Assembly (NCBI RefSeq): GCF_019400745.1
Contig: NZ_WJIB01000003.1
Coordinates: 62,001 to 126,000, forward strand
Length of the DNA: 64,000 bases
Source of the DNA: Cohnella sp. CFH 77786
Lineage (GTDB): Bacteria > Bacillota > Bacilli > Paenibacillales > Paenibacillaceae
Direction of reading: 5' to 3'
The notes below the pieces were generated by a model. It ran no database searches. It was not told where the DNA came from and saw nothing but the letters and a program-made list of their open reading frames with translations. The position numbers and the translations under genes are program-made. Shown piece by piece: positions 62,991-64,000 of this stretch (position 1 is its first letter; each line of letters starts with the position of its first letter).

Positions 62991-64000
62991 TTGTTTGATG
63001 TCGCGTCGCTTGGAGAAGTATTGATCGATTTTACGCCGGACGGTTCGTCCGGTAGCGGAAACGCGCGGTTCGAGCAAAATGCGGGAGGAGCGCCTGCCAA
63101 CGTGCTGGCGGCGTTGTCGAAATGGGGAAAACGGACGGCTTTTATAGGCAAAGTAGGCCGGGATGCGTTCGGCCGCTTCCTGACCGATACGCTGGAGGCT
63201 TGCGGCATTCATACAACGGGCGTTGTCCGCACCGATGAGGCGAGCACCACGCTGGCTTTCGTTCATTTGGACGAAAGCGGAGACAGATCGTTCAGCTTCG
63301 TGCGCAATCCCGGCGCGGATATGCTTCTGACCGAATCGGACGTCGATTATTCGATCGTGGAGAGGTCGAAAATCTTTCACTTTGGCTCCATATCCATGAC
63401 GCATGAACCGGCAGCCTCCGCGACGATCAAGGCGGCCATGATCGCCAAAGCGGGCGGGACGGTGGTTTCGTTCGATCCCAATCTGAGAATCCCGTTATGG
63501 AAAAATCTCGAACATGCCAAGGAAAAGTTCCGAATCGGATTAACATATGCCGACGTTCTTAAGATTTCGGAAGAAGAGCTTGCATTCATTACCGGAACGC
63601 AAGATCTTGTTCAGGGTTCCCAATCTATCTTCCTCCATTACGGCGTGCGCATTGTTCTGGTCACGCGGGCGGAAAAAGGCTGCTTCGTGAGAAAAGGAGA
63701 CATCGCTTTTTCCGTTCCCGGATTTCCGGCGGAAGCGGTGGATACGACGGGATCCGGGGACGCTTTTTTGGGCGGTTTTTTGTATCAGCTGTTGGAAAGA
63801 GACTGCCGGATCGACGATCTGGGCGAAGACGAACTGTACGCCATGGTTCGTTTTTCCAACGCGGTCGGAGCCCTTGTCACGACAAAAAAAGGCGCAATTC
63901 CGGCGATGCCCGCATTAACGGAAATAGGAGAGATTATGATGATTGCGAATCCGCAAACGAAACAAGATAAATACCGGCCTCAATTCCATTTCAGTCCTTC
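62991..64000 (+). CDS. PfkB-family fructokinase, frame continuing into a GH32 start (partial)
   Basis: The frame opens at TTG 62991 behind GGTGGAG and is still open at the window end. Residues 1-315 are a fructokinase: SLGEVLIDFTPDG, QNAGGAPANVLAALSKWGKR, SFDPNLRIPLWKN and the catalytic DTTGSGDAFLGGFLYQ. With no stop codon the frame passes two ATG codons (63936, 63939) behind GGAGAG and enters KYRPQFHFSPS, which is the usual opening of GH32 sucrose or fructan hydrolases. Either the proteins are fused or an internal start makes a second product. The enzyme would phosphorylate fructose released by the locus. Confidence 0.85.
   Translation, partial: MFDVASLGEVLIDFTPDGSSGSGNARFEQNAGGAPANVLAALSKWGKRTAFIGKVGRDAFGRFLTDTLEACGIHTTGVVRTDEASTTLAFVHLDESGDRSFSFVRNPGADMLLTESDVDYSIVERSKIFHFGSISMTHEPAASATIKAAMIAKAGGTVVSFDPNLRIPLWKNLEHAKEKFRIGLTYADVLKISEEELAFITGTQDLVQGSQSIFLHYGVRIVLVTRAEKGCFVRKGDIAFSVPGFPAEAVDTTGSGDAFLGGFLYQLLERDCRIDDLGEDELYAMVRFSNAVGALVTTKKGAIPAMPALTEIGEIMMIANPQTKQDKYRPQFHFSP

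Overview
The window looks like chromosomal DNA of a high-GC member of the Paenibacillaceae (Paenibacillus or Cohnella type). The reasons are strong AGGAGG ribosome-binding sites with many TTG and GTG starts, Gram-positive lipoproteins with classic lipoboxes, YesM/YesN-type two-component genes, an SLH-domain protein, and several CUT1 sugar ABC importers that lack their own ATPase. No rRNA, tRNA, CRISPR array, prophage or insertion sequence was recognised.

Layout. 1-1828 (minus): cell-envelope glycan operon (GT2 glycosyltransferase, DUF2304, SMR-like flippase subunit, start of a membrane protein), with the C-terminal scrap of a methyltransferase-like gene upstream. 2080-3378: secreted PQQ-type sugar dehydrogenase lipoprotein. 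3396-8558: LacI regulator plus an alpha-glucoside-type ABC importer, with the same palindromic operator at both genes and a structured RNA element in the leader. 8678-24973: a large reductive pyrimidine catabolism locus. It holds an NMT1-like ABC importer, nitrilase-type amidohydrolase, malonate-semialdehyde dehydrogenase, omega-aminotransferase, alanine dehydrogenase, a divergent PucR regulator, an M20-type ureidopropionase, PreT, PreA, dihydropyrimidinase and a small coupled ORF. Together these can turn uracil into dihydrouracil, N-carbamoyl-beta-alanine, beta-alanine, malonate semialdehyde and acetyl-CoA. The pyruvate/alanine pair would recycle the amino group as ammonia.

25130-36635 is a mixed region, partly AT-rich: an orphan Cys-rich reading frame, a lipoprotein, a pseudouridine synthase, a CAP/SLH protein, a YtrA-type regulated ABC system, an ABC-2 exporter, a small repeat-bearing gene, and a divergent aldo-keto reductase/TetR pair.

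37063-53242 is a myo-inositol catabolism locus: ABC importer with a cre site, YesM/YesN sensor and regulator, LacI regulator, then iolD-iolE-iolC-iolA-iolJ-iolG-iolB. A second copy of the structured RNA element follows iolB. 53461-54534 carries a DUF6530-like gene and a GIY-YIG protein, followed by an array of eighteen 50-bp tandem repeats.

55469-64000 is a fructan or fructoside utilisation locus: LacI with paired operators, four tandem 68-bp hairpin repeats, two permeases (the second broken by a one-base deletion), a binding protein, a LamG-GH32 enzyme, and a PfkB fructokinase whose frame runs without a stop into the start of a GH32 domain at the window edge.

The most unusual signals are the two-copy RNA element with compensatory base changes (4553-4647 and 53321-53415), the tandem hairpin array before the fructan permease, and the fructokinase-GH32 open frame.
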